NCBI GenBank assembly: GCA_003427395.1
Contig: BFEA01000764.1
Span: forward strand, 303,453 to 341,091
From: Chara braunii
Lineage: Eukaryota > Streptophyta > Charophyceae > Charales > Characeae
DNA: 37,639 nucleotides
Direction: 5' to 3'
This document shows positions 21,526 to 32,426 of this stretch, piece by piece (within the stretch, counting starts at the first letter, position 1; each line of letters begins with the position of its first letter). The notes beneath the pieces were generated by a model. It searched no databases. It had not been told where the DNA came from and saw only the letters and a list, made by a program, of their open reading frames with translations. The position numbers and the translations under genes are program-made.

Positions 21526-23218
21526 GGGCCTCGTTAGACACTCCTTACGAGTTCCTTGAGCCACAAGGAAATTTCCTTGTGGCCCTTAAGGGAAATTTGC
21601 GCCGTCGTTCCACTCATCCTTGGGGACCTGCCCCAAGGATGTTTCCTTGTGGCATGCCCGCGGCCGTTTTCATACGGAAATTAGTGGTCGTGGGGTCGGT
21701 GGTCCTTGGTCCACCGTCTTTTGTTCGTGTGGAGGCGGCGTGGTTCAGCGACGTGTGGCGGGAAACAGCATGAGGCGGGCGACGGGAAAAAAAATTAACC
21801 CGGGGGGCGTCGACGTTTGAAATTCGAATTTGACGGCTGCAACGACGACGACGACGTGCGGCTGGCGGCGTGAAGATGGCGTACTGCTGAAACGAGCTCA
21901 GCGGCGGCGTCACTTCCGTCCCCCGACCATTACGAGTGCGCAGGCATCGTCGGGTGCGTCCATCGCCGTCGACCTTCGCATACGTCGACCGCACCTTGAA
22001 ACACATTTCCGTCTACGGGACTGCATCCAGAGAAAAGGGGCCAGCTTTCGAAGGACGTCTTTGGCTTCTTCGTTGGGCGTGGAAGGACGACACACACAGC
22101 AACAGAGCGACGGGCCCGTGTCCAAGTCGCGGCTATGGATGGCGGCGTAGAGGGTGGACGTGCGGTGTTGACACCTCTTGAGCTGCAGGCCGTGGCGGCG
22201 GCCGTGTCTACCGTTGTTCTTCGATATCAGCAGGACAGGGCGCTGGGACGAGTGAAGGAGCAGTTGCGCACGCGTAGACGGAGGACATTGATGCAAGCTC
22301 CAGACGATGGCCTCGACTACGTGGCGACCTCGGAGACTGTTGTTCAGCTGTGCTACGCGTTGGGTTGCGGAGTGATTCCTCGAGCGACGCCGAGGTGGTG
22401 GATGAAGCGCAGGACAGGGAGCAGGACAGGGAGCTGGTGGTCTGTCGTTGGTCAGTCATCGATCCATCCTGTCGCCGTTCTTGGAAGATCTCCTTTTGCG
22501 AGCCGCGACAGGGAGCAGGCCGACGAAACACATGTGGAAAAAGACAACGATGAGAAGCAGCACGACGACAAGGAGTAGCAGAGGCAGCATGTGCAGCAGG
22601 TCGGCCATATAAGGGTCGTGGAAAGGGCAGCAGCTCCACGTCAGTGGTCGACCGTCCAGCGAAGAACTCCGTCGACAGAAGAAAAGCGAGGGATGATCTG
22701 TGCTCTGACGTGCAAGGCGTGACGACAACCGACGAAAACGACAAAATAAAACTATCGTCGCCGAACGCAGCGCCGGCACGTTCAAGCATTCAAATTTCTG
22801 ACCGTTGTCGACGATCGCCCAGCGCAGCAGACCGCATGACACCGGCCGGCGACACCCGATTCGACAGACGGAGGCCTCACGCGGACGGTGACCGTTTGGA
22901 GCCGTTGGGCTGCCACCCAGACGGTGGAGGGCAGGGAAGTCCGTGCTCCCGTTTGGTGGACCACGTATGGACCACCCTCAAACTGAAACTGTGTGTCAAC
23001 GCATGCCTTCGCCGCTCCGAATTTCACGTTTCCTTCTGCTCAGAGGGACCTCCTGAGGTCCGTCGGGGATTAGGAAAAATTAGCTGTAGCCACAAGGACG
23101 CCACAAGGAAATTTCCTTGTGCTGTTTTCACATTTTTTTTCAGAATCGTCCCCAAGGACAGGTGGAACAAGCACTTCCTTGTGGATTTCGGGTCCACAAG
23201 GAGTGTCTAACGAGGCCC
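21526..23218 (+). mobile_element. PIF/Harbinger-like element 2, non-autonomous (1.7 kb)
   Basis: The termini are identical over 21 bases, starting GGGCCTCGTTAGACACTCCT, in inverted orientation. ATT flanks both sides (21523-21525, 23219-23221). The subterminal zones repeat CCACAAGGA / TCCTTGTGG and CCAAGGA several times at each end, the kind of clustered motif that transposases bind. It carries a partial transposase ORF on plus and no DDE domain. Confidence 0.85.
22135..22578 (+). pseudogene. Harbinger-type transposase, N-terminal fragment
   Basis: A 147-residue frame. Residues about 10-55 form a charged helical stretch (LTPLELQAVAAAVSTVVLRY then RVKEQLRTRRRR). Next comes QAPDDGLDYVATSETVVQLC, then PRATPRWWMKRRTG at about residues 83-96, after which similarity to the expected family stops. 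The C-terminal third is low-complexity Asp/Glu/Lys/His-rich. Element 1 encodes the same blocks on its minus strand. This looks like the N-terminal part of a PIF/Harbinger transposase left after loss of the catalytic domain. The ATG is in frame with no better start. It could still be translated, and a DNA-binding repressor role is conceivable but not shown. Confidence 0.45.
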
Positions 23219-25103
23219 ATTCTATTCGCCTGACTGTATCTGGATTTCAATTCGAGTCTGTATTTCAACAGTTCATGCCATTGGGTGTACCAGCTGAGTG
23301 AGGCCTCTTGGTCAGAACTTCTCAGAAGTCCTTCTTTTTTTCTTTTTTTTTACGGCGCAGCTGCGAGTGGGATACTAGCCGGGCAAAAATAAAATAAAAG
23401 AAAAGAAAAGAAAAGAAAAGAAGAAGAAGAAGAAGAAGGTGTGTAGCCAACCTGTGGATATCTGCCACTAAAGCACCTGTGGTTGGTGGGCCAGCTGTGT
23501 GATAATTTTCTTCAAGGAAACTTAGAAAAGTCTGGTCTTCTCCACCTGCTGGAAAGCGGGCCCAGTCATGCGAGCGAGGCAGGGCGTATCCCTAGTTTGA
23601 GGGGATACTCACAGTGGCACATCCTAGAATGTATCCAAACCAAATTCAGGGCCAAGGCGGTGTTTTTTTTTTTGTTTGTTTTTTGTCTTCTTTTCTTTTA
23701 TAGATTCTGACAACAGGGCGGTAGGTAGTGAAGGTGAAATGAGGCAACGGGGCTGCCAGGCCCTTTGATACACTAGAGCTCGGGGGAACGTATCAAACTG
23801 CATTCACGTCCCTAGCGTTGTTGTTTTGTTTTTTCTTTTTTGTTTCTTTTTTTTCTTTTTTTTCCTGGTCCCTCCAGACTCGGCCCGTTGTCGGAGGGCT
23901 CGGTGTTCCGACCCTCCTGTGTGCCAAGCTCCTTCTTGGTACCAGCTTTTTGTTCAGACACCCGTGGCCGTCGGGCTGTTCCCGAACCTCCGCGGTTCAC
24001 TTGGTGTACCCGGGTTGTACCCTGCTGCGGAAGTGGTCCAGCCGGTGCTCACCCTGGCAAAAAGGATGGGGGTGCGCCGCTAGGCTTTCCATTGGTCCGC
24101 GTAGGCTCGACGCCCTGCTGTACAGCAGAGCACTCCACAGTAGCCACCGGGCTCGCCCAGGGACACGAAGGTAGAGGGACCGGCGCAGTCTTTCTACTGC
24201 GCGCCGGGTGTCTTCTTGCTAAGTTATGGGTTAGATGCACAGGGCTCAGCTGTCAAAAAGGAGAGAAGTCATGCGTCTGATTTGTTTTTCAATCTGGGCC
24301 TCCGCTTTAGTTCGAGAAAATCTAGCGGCTTCAGGCGTAGCGGCGTTAAAGATTTCCTCCTATTACTAATTTTATTACTATTATTATTATTGTTATTACA
24401 AAGTTTTCTACAGGTCTTTTCGGCCAGTCACTTCGCAGGGCCAACGGTTCAAATTCGAATTGTGGTCGCCGCTGGACGGCCTAGACTGGCCCGACTCTTC
24501 ATTTTTCACCCCGCGGTTGAATCGCTCGGCAAAGTGCCGCGCAGTGGGGCCCCAAAAGCGGGGCGACCCGCGACCGCATCGGTAAGGGGTTTATCACCCA
24601 CCGTAGAGAGTCGTAAGCCCCCTCCTTACCATCGGACACGAGTACCCATCAGGGGTAGTCCGGCGACGTGTTCTGAAGAGAAAAGGTTGGCTGTCGTTAT
24701 CCCGTTATGGGACCACCGCGCCGGGCCCGCAGTCACGTCATAACTCGACGAGGGTACTAGGGGTCGATAGCAGAGGGCTCTGCCTACGCCATGGCAGTTG
24801 GGATCCTCTTGTTTTCTTTAAATTATTTATTTCTGTCATTTCTTGAAGCTTTATTGTTAGCAAGTGGAATTTGGAAGGTAGCCTGGGCACCTCATTCAGA
24901 GGACGGGGGTCGTAGTACGAGGAGAGCCTACAAAAAAGGGCAAAAGGTTGGTTGTTAGGTAGCTAAGTCTGTGGGTGCTCGCAAGCTATCTCATCACGTT
25001 AACGCTCCTAGTCTGAGTCCGGAAGACAAGGTAGTGAAGGCTAGCGTGAGCGGTCTGAGTGCGTGCACCTGGAGTCGGGACCCTGGCTATTCTGAGAGGG
25101 ACT
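23219..25103. other. Unassigned, with microsatellites and one strong hairpin
   Basis: (AAAAG)n and (GAA)n tracts at about 23389-23436, T-rich runs at 23664-23700 and 23820-23865, (ATT)n near 24366-24400. CCGGCGCAGTCTTTCTACTG and on (about 24179-24209) folds with a 7-bp perfect GCGCAGT/ACTGCGC stem. The overlapping ORFs from 23818 to 24743 in several frames are GC-driven, and I do not support any as genes. Confidence 0.4.
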
Positions 25104-25583
25104 ATGGAAGACCAGGATGGCCTGCGTGGTTACAGGCCGAGGTACATGGAGTACTCTTGGATGTGGGAACGAGAGGATGAAAATGGCACCTTGGTGGAGG
25201 CTGTACTGTCCTACGGGAAGCCAGAAGGGGAAGTGAGGTTAAAACTTAATGTATGTGGTCATAGGGAACAGGAAATGAGAAGAGATGAGAGGTTACAAGC
25301 TGCCATTACCGAGGCGCGTAACAGGGTAGAGCGGAGGTGCAGGCGAGACGGGGTAACTGCGGGAATGCGAGTGACAGTTACTTACCACGAGGATGACTCG
25401 TCTACCTCGACTGCTACTAGAGAGGTGCAGCGCGCTCATCGGGACTCCGAAGGGGAGTCTGAGATGAGTGACGCTGAGGCGACTCAGTCCAGGTACGGGT
25501 GGGACCAGCGGCGAAGGGGTCACCCGCCCGCTGAGCCTGTGGAAAAGGGTCCTGAAGCCAACTCGCAAGGACGACAAGGCTGA
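25104..25583 (+). CDS. Uncharacterised charged protein, 159 aa
   Basis: I chose the ATG at 25104; the frame is open upstream to about 25059 without another ATG. The product starts MEDQDGLRGYRPRYMEY, then SWMWEREDENGTLVEAVLSYG and VRLKLNVCGHREQEMRRDER, which read like a folded N-terminal domain of short beta strands followed by a helix. An Arg-rich helix follows (AAITEARNRVERRCRRDG). The last 60 residues are Ser/Thr/Glu/Arg-rich and look disordered. No catalytic motif, signal peptide or membrane segment. It stands alone, 3 kb before the next plausible ORF. It could be a retroelement accessory ORF, an exon, or the 5' part of a longer broken gene. I do not recognise a family. Confidence 0.4.
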   Translation: MEDQDGLRGYRPRYMEYSWMWEREDENGTLVEAVLSYGKPEGEVRLKLNVCGHREQEMRRDERLQAAITEARNRVERRCRRDGVTAGMRVTVTYHEDDSSTSTATREVQRAHRDSEGESEMSDAEATQSRYGWDQRRRGHPPAEPVEKGPEANSQGRQG

Positions 25584-28500
25584 GACCAAGAAGAGAGACA
25601 GAGACAGTTCACATGAGAGGGGGACGAGGCGATATATGCAAGTGCAGCAAGAATGCTCAGGGGGCTGACGTCAACGTTGACTCCCGTGCGCGGGAAGCTA
25701 AAGTGAGAGGACACGTGTGTAGATCAAGGTGAGCCTGAGGTGATGACGAGACTGGGCCCTCATGAGGTTTTTCGAATGAGACCACACAAGAAAAGGGGGG
25801 AGAAACGTTGACAGGGCAGAGGGATACAAGCCCCAAGAGAGGGAGAGAGAGAAAGCGTGAGGCGCGTAAAACCTCTGTTGGAGCCAACATTCCGGGGCGA
25901 GTTTCCTGCTTTGCTCTACCGAAGAGGATATCTGTGGGAAGAGTGTAAGTTGACTCTCATATGAGCTGAGTGCTTAGGAGATGGTAGGCGTCGTAGAGAA
26001 AGCTTCTCAAGTGACTGGACGTGACAAACTGGCGCATGGCGCATTCTACACGACTGATGTTACCTGAGCACCTGTGTGGCCCGTAGCAAGGAGGGTGTTG
26101 AACGAAGCGACTTGTAAGGGTTCGTTGTCGCCACCAAGCTTTCATAGTCCCCTTTTTCGTTAACATCAATCCCTAGATGTAGCGTGCAGCACCATTTGAG
26201 GGATCAGGCTTTTGTAGGAAGCTTTCGCGAGGACGCGTTGTTGACATCGCCCTTTTTACCAATGAAGATCATTATGTTCCCTGTCATACGGCTACATGCG
26301 CACTGTGTTACTCGTAAACACTGGTATCAGACAGGGGCAGAATTTCTAAACTGACAGGCATGCGCCTCTCGCAAGAGGAGAGCATGCACCTTCCTAGTGA
26401 CGAATCAAGAATATGATAAGTATTGTTGTTACGTTCCCTGGTTTATTTTACTCATCGCAATAGGAGAAGGGAGGGGGCGGAGATGTTATCTAAGGGTTTT
26501 GTTACGCGTCACTCCTATGTGGTGGCAAAAGTAGAGGTAGGTCGATGTATACTTGAGTCCTATCTGTTAGTTCAAACATTTTCAAAGGAAAGCAATCTCG
26601 AATCGTAAGTCTTTTATGAGAACTCGTAGAAAATTGAGTATTCCCTTCATGATTTGCTTTCTTACTTGTGAGCTTGTACTTGAGTTACAACCAATTTGGT
26701 TATTGTATTGGATGATCTCTACTTGACTCTTTTCCACACGGAGGGATACGAGGTGACACGTTTGAACCGACCAATAACGCTAGGCGATTTGCACAAGAAG
26801 GAGGAGGTTGTGCTACAACTTCATTGTCTTACTAACTAGGTTCTACGCACACTAAGTACACGGCTGAGGGTCATGCTCTCCTGTTGACGTCACTGACCCA
26901 TGTGACTGGGTCACACTGTCTGTATTCGTCAGTGTCTGTGTCCGCTGAACAAGTTTTGGTAGCAGAGGAGAGTAAGCAAGCGAGACATGATTAGTAGAAA
27001 AGGTTAGCCGTTGTAGAGCTCAGTGAGTGATCATCATGAGAATGGAGCCTAACGATATATTGGGACCAACAAAAAAGGCGGGATATTCATGAGATTGTGT
27101 CAATTGTTACTCTTATCAACATGTTATGTTGTGTGAGCAATCCGTTGTGTAAAGTTTCATTAGTACTGGGGGTGGATGAATTTGATTTCTTTCAAAATTC
27201 TGGGCATTCTTGTAAATTGACTCTCCCTGGTTCGTCGTGTGAAGTGATGGTCTCACGGTGAAGCATAAAGTGCACTTGCTACTTCCCTACCGAGTTTAAA
27301 TCTCCTTACTCTTATTTCTGCTAGAACTATGCATCATGATCAGTAGTTCGTTCAAAGACCTCTGTTGAGTGATTGATATGTGGACGATGCATGCAAGAGC
27401 TCAAGGGAGAGGTAAGAGATCACAGTAGTTAACAAAGCATTAATTTCCTCCTTGGAGGACCTATGAAACCCTGTAGCTGAAAACTAGGCTTCGACTCTAT
27501 GAGTCGGTGTGTGTTCGTACGATTGTATGAATGTGCGACCGAACGAGTTCGCAGGTACTCAGGCGGGAAGTCACATGGGCCTGCAGATGCTAGCTTGAGA
27601 GCATATGTAATCATGCTAGCGTGTGAATGCCCAGGCGATTATGATAATTATGGGTACCCGCGCGAGTGTGATCGTGTAAAGGCCGCAATACCACTCCGAT
27701 TCGCAAACTCTTATGTAAAATTCGTAAAGGCGCGCACAATTCAGTGGAAGATACAGTCAACTTAGTTCGCCGCTCTAGCTGGCTCTGGGCTTAAGGAAAT
27801 CAGTCAACCATGAATGCCGAGTCTGTGTGATGAGCTACAGGGGAAAGAAAAGACAGTTGTGAATAATTGCTTATTTAATCGCCAAGTTCCTACTTGATGG
27901 AGATTAATATAGGTAATTAGTGCTTCGAATGTTGGTGGAGACTGGCTAGTCGGCTTAGGGTGGTGATATACTACTTACTATGTGATGATTTTGTTCTAGT
28001 AGACTAGTCAAGAAAAAAACCTTCGACTTTTCCTACTTTTACCTTGAAAACTGAGAAGTCATAAGGCTTGGGGGGGGGGGGGGCGTGTAAAATATTTTGT
28101 TTTCTCTTAAATAAGTCCTCACGCCTTCTGAAAGTCTCAGAAGAGCCCGAGTGAACGGGACGAGGGGTGATTTTTGCGGGTGTCCAGGAGTTTACCCCAT
28201 GAGCGGGACAAGATCTAGATATATTGCATTATTCAAAACAAACTCAAAAACTACTCCTAGATTGCGTTCGTTACGTGAAACACGCTGCAGCTGAGAGACG
28301 GGAACACGTAAATCGATGGTCCTTTCCTACCTTGACTCTGATCCAGGGGAATTGGGCAGTAAGTGAAAGGCAGAAGAAACGATGCAACATCCAATTAATT
28401 GCCCACGGGGAGGGATCACTGTCAACTTAGTCTGATGCTATGTTAAGCAGAGGCTTTCGCTGGCGGTCGTGAAATTCATGCCTGGGAGATCTCTGTATTT

Positions 28501-28748
28501 TATAGCTTCTTCAGTCGGGCAATAAGATAAAAATTGTCGCGCACGTTCTTCACTAAACCGCTAGGCGTGCCCTGTGGGTGGGCCATACCTGTGTCACTAA
28601 TAGGCCGACGGTCGTCGTACCATCATGTATGAGCCATGTGAGAAAAGCGTTACACTACATCTCTAGGCGCAAGTCAGCATAACAGTTGTCTCTCCTTACT
28701 ATACCTCATCAAGCCAGGGCATCGAAAATAGAGAAAGGAGAGAGAATC
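25584..28748. other. 3.2 kb without a supportable gene
   Basis: Intermediate GC, no long ORF and no obvious repeat. TGACGTCA at 26885-26892 is followed by the inverted pair TGACCCA/TGGGTCA (26894-26900, 26907-26913). TGGTATCAGACAGGGG at 26332 resembles the initiator-Met tRNA primer-binding site of plant LTR elements, but no LTR pair is visible. A 13-base G run lies near 28071-28083. It could be intron or UTR of the flanking ORFs. Confidence 0.35.
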
Positions 28749-29000
28749 ATGGAGGACCATGAGATAATGGTGATGAGATGCGGGGCTTGTAAAGACAAAG
28801 TGGAAGAGTGGGAAGAGAATGCCATAAAAAATGCTCTGCACTACGTGAAGACAATGAGAAATAAGGCACTAGAGTCAGTGAGGGAGCAAACATTCATAAA
28901 GTATGTCATTTATTTCTACGGAACTGATGGAAAACTGCAGAACACGCTTTCTTCCATGAAAACTGTTATTCAAGCACGAGAGGCCATCAATAACCAATAG
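28749..29000 (+). CDS. Uncharacterised small protein, 83 aa
   Basis: ATG at 28749; the open frame extends back to 28686 without an earlier ATG. The product MEDHEIMVMRCGACKDKVEE is followed by a long predicted helix (ENAIKNALHYVKTMRNKALES), a short hydrophobic strand (FIKYVIYFYGTDGK) and a final helix. One CxxC pair (CGAC) is the only metal-site-like feature. It is not low complexity and reads as real protein. It may be an exon rather than a complete gene. The next protein-like ORF, in the same frame, begins about 800 bp later beyond a minisatellite. No family recognised. Confidence 0.4.
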   Translation: MEDHEIMVMRCGACKDKVEEWEENAIKNALHYVKTMRNKALESVREQTFIKYVIYFYGTDGKLQNTLSSMKTVIQAREAINNQ

Positions 29001-29129
29001 TAAGGGAGGAAAGAAAGGAATATTTAATAAGTGCTGGTGTGATATTACTAGGACGAACTGACTTGGTGGGAGTCACGTAGCAACACTCAGGGACCAAACG
29101 TGAAAGAAAACTCTCAGCCAGCAATCCAG

Positions 29130-29670
29130 CAGCATTCAGTTTCAGTCAGTACTCGTTAAAACTGTCTTTTCAGCAGCATTCAGTTCCAGTCAGTACTCAG
29201 GAAAATTGTCTTTTCAACAACATTCAGTTTCCTTCAGTACTCGGTAAAACTGTTTTTTCAACAACATTCAGTTTCAGTCAGTACTCAGTAAAACTGTCTT
29301 TTCAGCAGCATTCAGTTTCAGTCAGTACTCGGTAAAACTGTCGTTCAACAGCATTCAATTTCAGTCAGTACTCGGAAAAACAATACTAAAATTATATTTT
29401 CATCAGCATTCAGTTTCAGTCAGTACTCGGTAAAACTATCTTTTCAACAACATTCAGTTTCAGTCAGTACTCGATAAAACTGTCTTTTCAACAGCATTCA
29501 GTTTCAGTCAGTACTCGGTAAAACTGTCTTTTCAGCAGCATTCAGTTCCAGTCAGTACTCAGGAAAACTGTCTTTTCAACAACATTCAGTTTCAGTCAGT
29601 ACTCGGTAAAACTGTCTTTTCAGCAACATTCAGTTTCAGTCAGTACTCGGTAACCTGTCATCTCTGCAAA
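29130..29670 (+). repeat. 44-bp minisatellite, about 12 units
   Basis: The unit starts CAGCATTCAGTTTCAGTCAG and continues TACTCGGTAAAACTGTCTTT then TCAG. Twelve units and a decayed thirteenth are present. Most differ at one to four sites. The sixth has an A/T-rich expansion. The variant pattern of units 1-4 (GTTCCAG with CTCAGGAAA in the second) recurs in units 9-12, suggesting block duplication. Confidence 0.95.
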
Positions 29671-29792
29671 CATTCAATCTCAGTCTGAACTGAACAAGCA
29701 CTCGGCTGTTGCTATCCAACACAAAGCTCAACATTATTCAGACGGTACCTTTACCAGAAGGCACAAACCAGTCCCAACTTCCACCTCAGCCT

Positions 29793-30320
29793 ATGAGTAC
29801 AGTCCGATCATTCTTAGTTCAGGAGACCGTCCTGACCAGTCTCAATCTGATTGCTTCCAGAGATGCCTTCCAGCACCGGTATGTCAGTGCAGTCGGTTCC
29901 AAACAAGAGGACCTATCCATTTATGTAGTCCACACTGAGTTCGCGGGGGGTGTCATCCATGATTTGAGGGTCTACTTGAAGAAGGGTAAGGAAACTCATG
30001 AGCGCTTTGACTCAGTCTGGATCGCAGTTGCCAGACACCTGGAGGAGAGGGAAAGGGAGCTCGATGAGAATGGTACCAGACTGATCCACAGTTTTGGACC
30101 CAAGCTCTATAGCGACTACCCCAGACCTCTTGTTCCCTTCCTTCTCACAGATGGCTCTAATTGGGGGGACCTGGTCGATCTAGCGAAGCGGTATATCTCT
30201 CCTGCAACCATCGATTACGAGACAGTGCTCCAATTCGTGGGGAGCAGCACGTGCTGGGAATTGGGCCCAGCGTCCCATATTGAATTGTACAGATCATTGA
30301 GAACAGTTGAGATCATTTAA
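29793..30320 (+). CDS. Uncharacterised protein, 175 aa
   Basis: ATG at 29793; the frame is open back to 29709 with only a TTG start. The product has mixed alpha/beta character: STVRSFLVQETVLTSLNLIA, then KQEDLSIYVVHTEFAGGVIH, a basic/acidic helix (EERERELDENGTRLIHSF), and FLLTDGSNWGDLVDLAKRYI near the C-terminus. No signal peptide, membrane segment or known catalytic motif. The composition is balanced, which argues for a real or recently real coding region. It follows the 44-bp minisatellite by about 120 bp and lies 110 bp before the poly(T) end of the LINE. The stem-loop motif at 30253-30271 falls inside its coding sequence. It may be an exon, a transposon ORF or a retrogene. No family recognised. 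Confidence 0.45.
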   Translation: MSTVRSFLVQETVLTSLNLIASRDAFQHRYVSAVGSKQEDLSIYVVHTEFAGGVIHDLRVYLKKGKETHERFDSVWIAVARHLEERERELDENGTRLIHSFGPKLYSDYPRPLVPFLLTDGSNWGDLVDLAKRYISPATIDYETVLQFVGSSTCWELGPASHIELYRSLRTVEII

Positions 30321-30424
30321 GATACCGGGGCCATTACCCAGTCTGTGAATATCTAATGACCTATTCAAGAACTACTCATGCAATAGGCTGCCACAGAGGT
30401 CCTACAAACGCTCACAACCCTCAG

Positions 30425-30456
<32 letters not shown>

Positions 30457-30461
<5 letters not shown>

Positions 30462-30846
30462 GACCCAGTGCCCAAGGCTGATATCCATAAGAAGGTTTGA
30501 GGCCGGGGTCCTCAGTCTACCCGGAGTGAACACAAGAATTTGCTGAGAATTGGGCTCAGCGTCCCTTATCTGAAAATTAAGGAGAAAAACCCTGAGGATG
30601 ATCATTAATCTGTGAGGGAGAGAACCTTTTCGCCTTATCATCAGGCGCCAGGTCATTGCAGCTGAGCACTAGTTATTTCCTCCCTCTTTGCAAACCTGCT
30701 GAGTTAGAAACATGACAAGCTTTCTGCTGGACACCGGGGGAGAATCCCCTGAGGTGTGTCAAAGCTCTAGGTTGGGGCCTCCCAGGGCCCAGTGGGGGGC
30801 ACCAGTGGTCCCTGTCGTTCCCCAGCCCGGACCTCTGTCATCTGCA
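30457..30846 (-). other. LINE 3' UTR with a stem-loop
   Basis: About 390 bases between the ORF2 stop and the A tail. A 6-bp perfect stem with a 7-base loop lies at 30542-30560 (GCTGAG/CTCAGC on plus), 84 bases before the A run and preceded on minus by TAAGGGAC. Reverse transcriptases of some LINE clades recognise 3' stem-loops. Whether this one serves that role is inference. Confidence 0.45.
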
Positions 30847-32426
30847 TCAAATCAGGGTTTCCACCAGGGCAAGGGGGTGGGGTGGGAAAGGGTCCGGGAA
30901 CTCAGATGGATGTCTCAATGGAAGGGAAGGGTTGATGTTAGTCCAGTCTTTGAAGACGAGTTTATAATCTCTCGCAATCCTTTGTCCGTTTATGCCGTTT
31001 ATGCCTACTATGTCTCCTGACCACTCAATCTGAGCCATCCATCCCTCCCTCTGTCCCCCCAGCCATTCCACGCAAAACCCAGTGATCCCTTTCCTTATAT
31101 CCTGTTCTGTCTTAAAGATGTCAAGCTGAGGTTTGAGATTCTCCATCTCCATGTCAGGTCCAGCTGAATCAATTCTTATATCTGCGCATACAATTCGTTT
31201 CCTTCTATCCTTACTCCCTCCATGGCTAAGGTGCATCGTTGCCACCACAGGGCCCATAGGACCGACCGTCTCCCCAGGTTATATAGGTTGCTAACGTAGG
31301 GGGCGGCACCATCGATTTATGGACAGTGCCCGATTAGTATGGCTTGCCAATACCATGGCCAGGGGACATTTGTTGCCATCCTCCAAATCCGGTCCCACCA
31401 TCGCCAAGTGAAGATTGCCACTGGGCATTGCATAAAAATGTGTTCGATGGTCTCATTTCTTTTCTTTCCTGGAAATGTAGACAAGCACCGGTGGCACCAT
31501 GGGAGTGTTATCCCCTTCTGTTCCAGCTGCGTATGGTCAATCAACCAGGCATTTGTCGGCAGGCAGCGGTGTGCTATCTGCCACTGGAGCGAATTTATCT
31601 TCACTGGCCTAGATTTGGTTTCCTTAAACCATTTTATGGGAGTGAGGGTGGACCGATCGACGTTCAGGTGTTGGGCCCACCTGTCGACTAAGCGGTCCTT
31701 TAGTACTCTTTTGGGTCTGAGCATTTTATACATAGAATTAACAAATATTGTATTGAGGCGGATTGTTTTCTTTGTTGTTAGCCCCGATATCAAACCTGTC
31801 TGCCATGGCCATTCGTCAGGGTCGAGGGCGAGCTCGTGTATCGATGTTAGGGGGAGGAGTGCCTTGATGTCCTGCTCCTCCTGTAGCACCCGTATCCCAA
31901 ACATTTCCTTCTTCTCGCGCCATTCTAGTGGGTTTTGAGAACCATCCAGCACTCCCCTGGGACCGATAGCGTAGTATTCTACCAAGGCATCAGTAGGGCG
32001 TGTCTGGTGAATGCGGCCTGCCCGTGCCCCGTCCCCCCGGAAGGCTACCCAATCACCCTCATTTATGGTGGGGCCTTTGTTTAGGGTTCTGTACCAGGCA
32101 AGTGGAATTCCTTCGATGATGGTTTCCAAGTGCTGCTCAGTGTGGTGGCAATATCTGAGAGTGCTCCGTAGCTGGGCCGCCGTTTTCCAGTCCTTTTTCT
32201 CCCTGTCCCATAGATGGCCCACCCTGAGCACACCATTCTTCACCCACCCCTTCCACGGGGTCTCCGTGCTGATCAGAATCTGAGCATTTCTAGGTATGAT
32301 CCACTAGTTGCCAAACCGGGGTTGACGGTATGTCTCCTCCCAGCGCACCGGTGTCTGTTTCTCGGGGAGAGGGAGCCTGTGCCAACTTTTTAGCAAAGAG
32401 GGTCAGAACTGGTCGACTTTTTGGCC
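30847..32426 (-). pseudogene. LINE ORF2, C-terminal region with zf-RVT motif
   Basis: The frame continues from the RT through stops near 32427 (TAG), about 32395 (TGA) and about 32307 (TAG), then is open from 32243 to a TAA at 31317. It includes INSLQWQIAHRCLPTNAWL and the zinc motif WCHRC...ETIEHIFMQCP (C-X2-C ... H-X4-C), the zf-RVT region found after plant LINE reverse transcriptases. After 31317 the same frame still reads ALWWQRCTLAMEGVR. Near 31180 it shifts to another frame (FCVEWLGGQREGWMAQIEWS ... PFPPHPLALVE) that ends at 30847. The order agrees with the fragment at 17420-18119. Confidence 0.85.

Noticed and set aside
23818-24743. ORFs of up to 175 codons in three frames
   Set aside because: They start in poly(T) tracts, overlap each other and show no domain; probably GC-driven chance frames.
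26330-26347. TGGTATCAGACAGGGG, resembling an initiator-Met tRNA primer-binding site
   Set aside because: Only about ten bases match, and no LTR copy ends before it or recurs downstream.
26885-26913. TGACGTCA with an adjacent inverted TGACCCA/TGGGTCA pair as a promoter
   Set aside because: Single bZIP-type and dyad words with no gene at a sensible distance; not enough to call a regulatory site.
29130-29670. Possible CRISPR array
   Set aside because: Units are contiguous with no unique spacers, and the context is eukaryotic; it is a minisatellite.
31339-31938. 199-codon plus-strand ORF
   Set aside because: It is the antisense shadow of the LINE C-terminal coding region.
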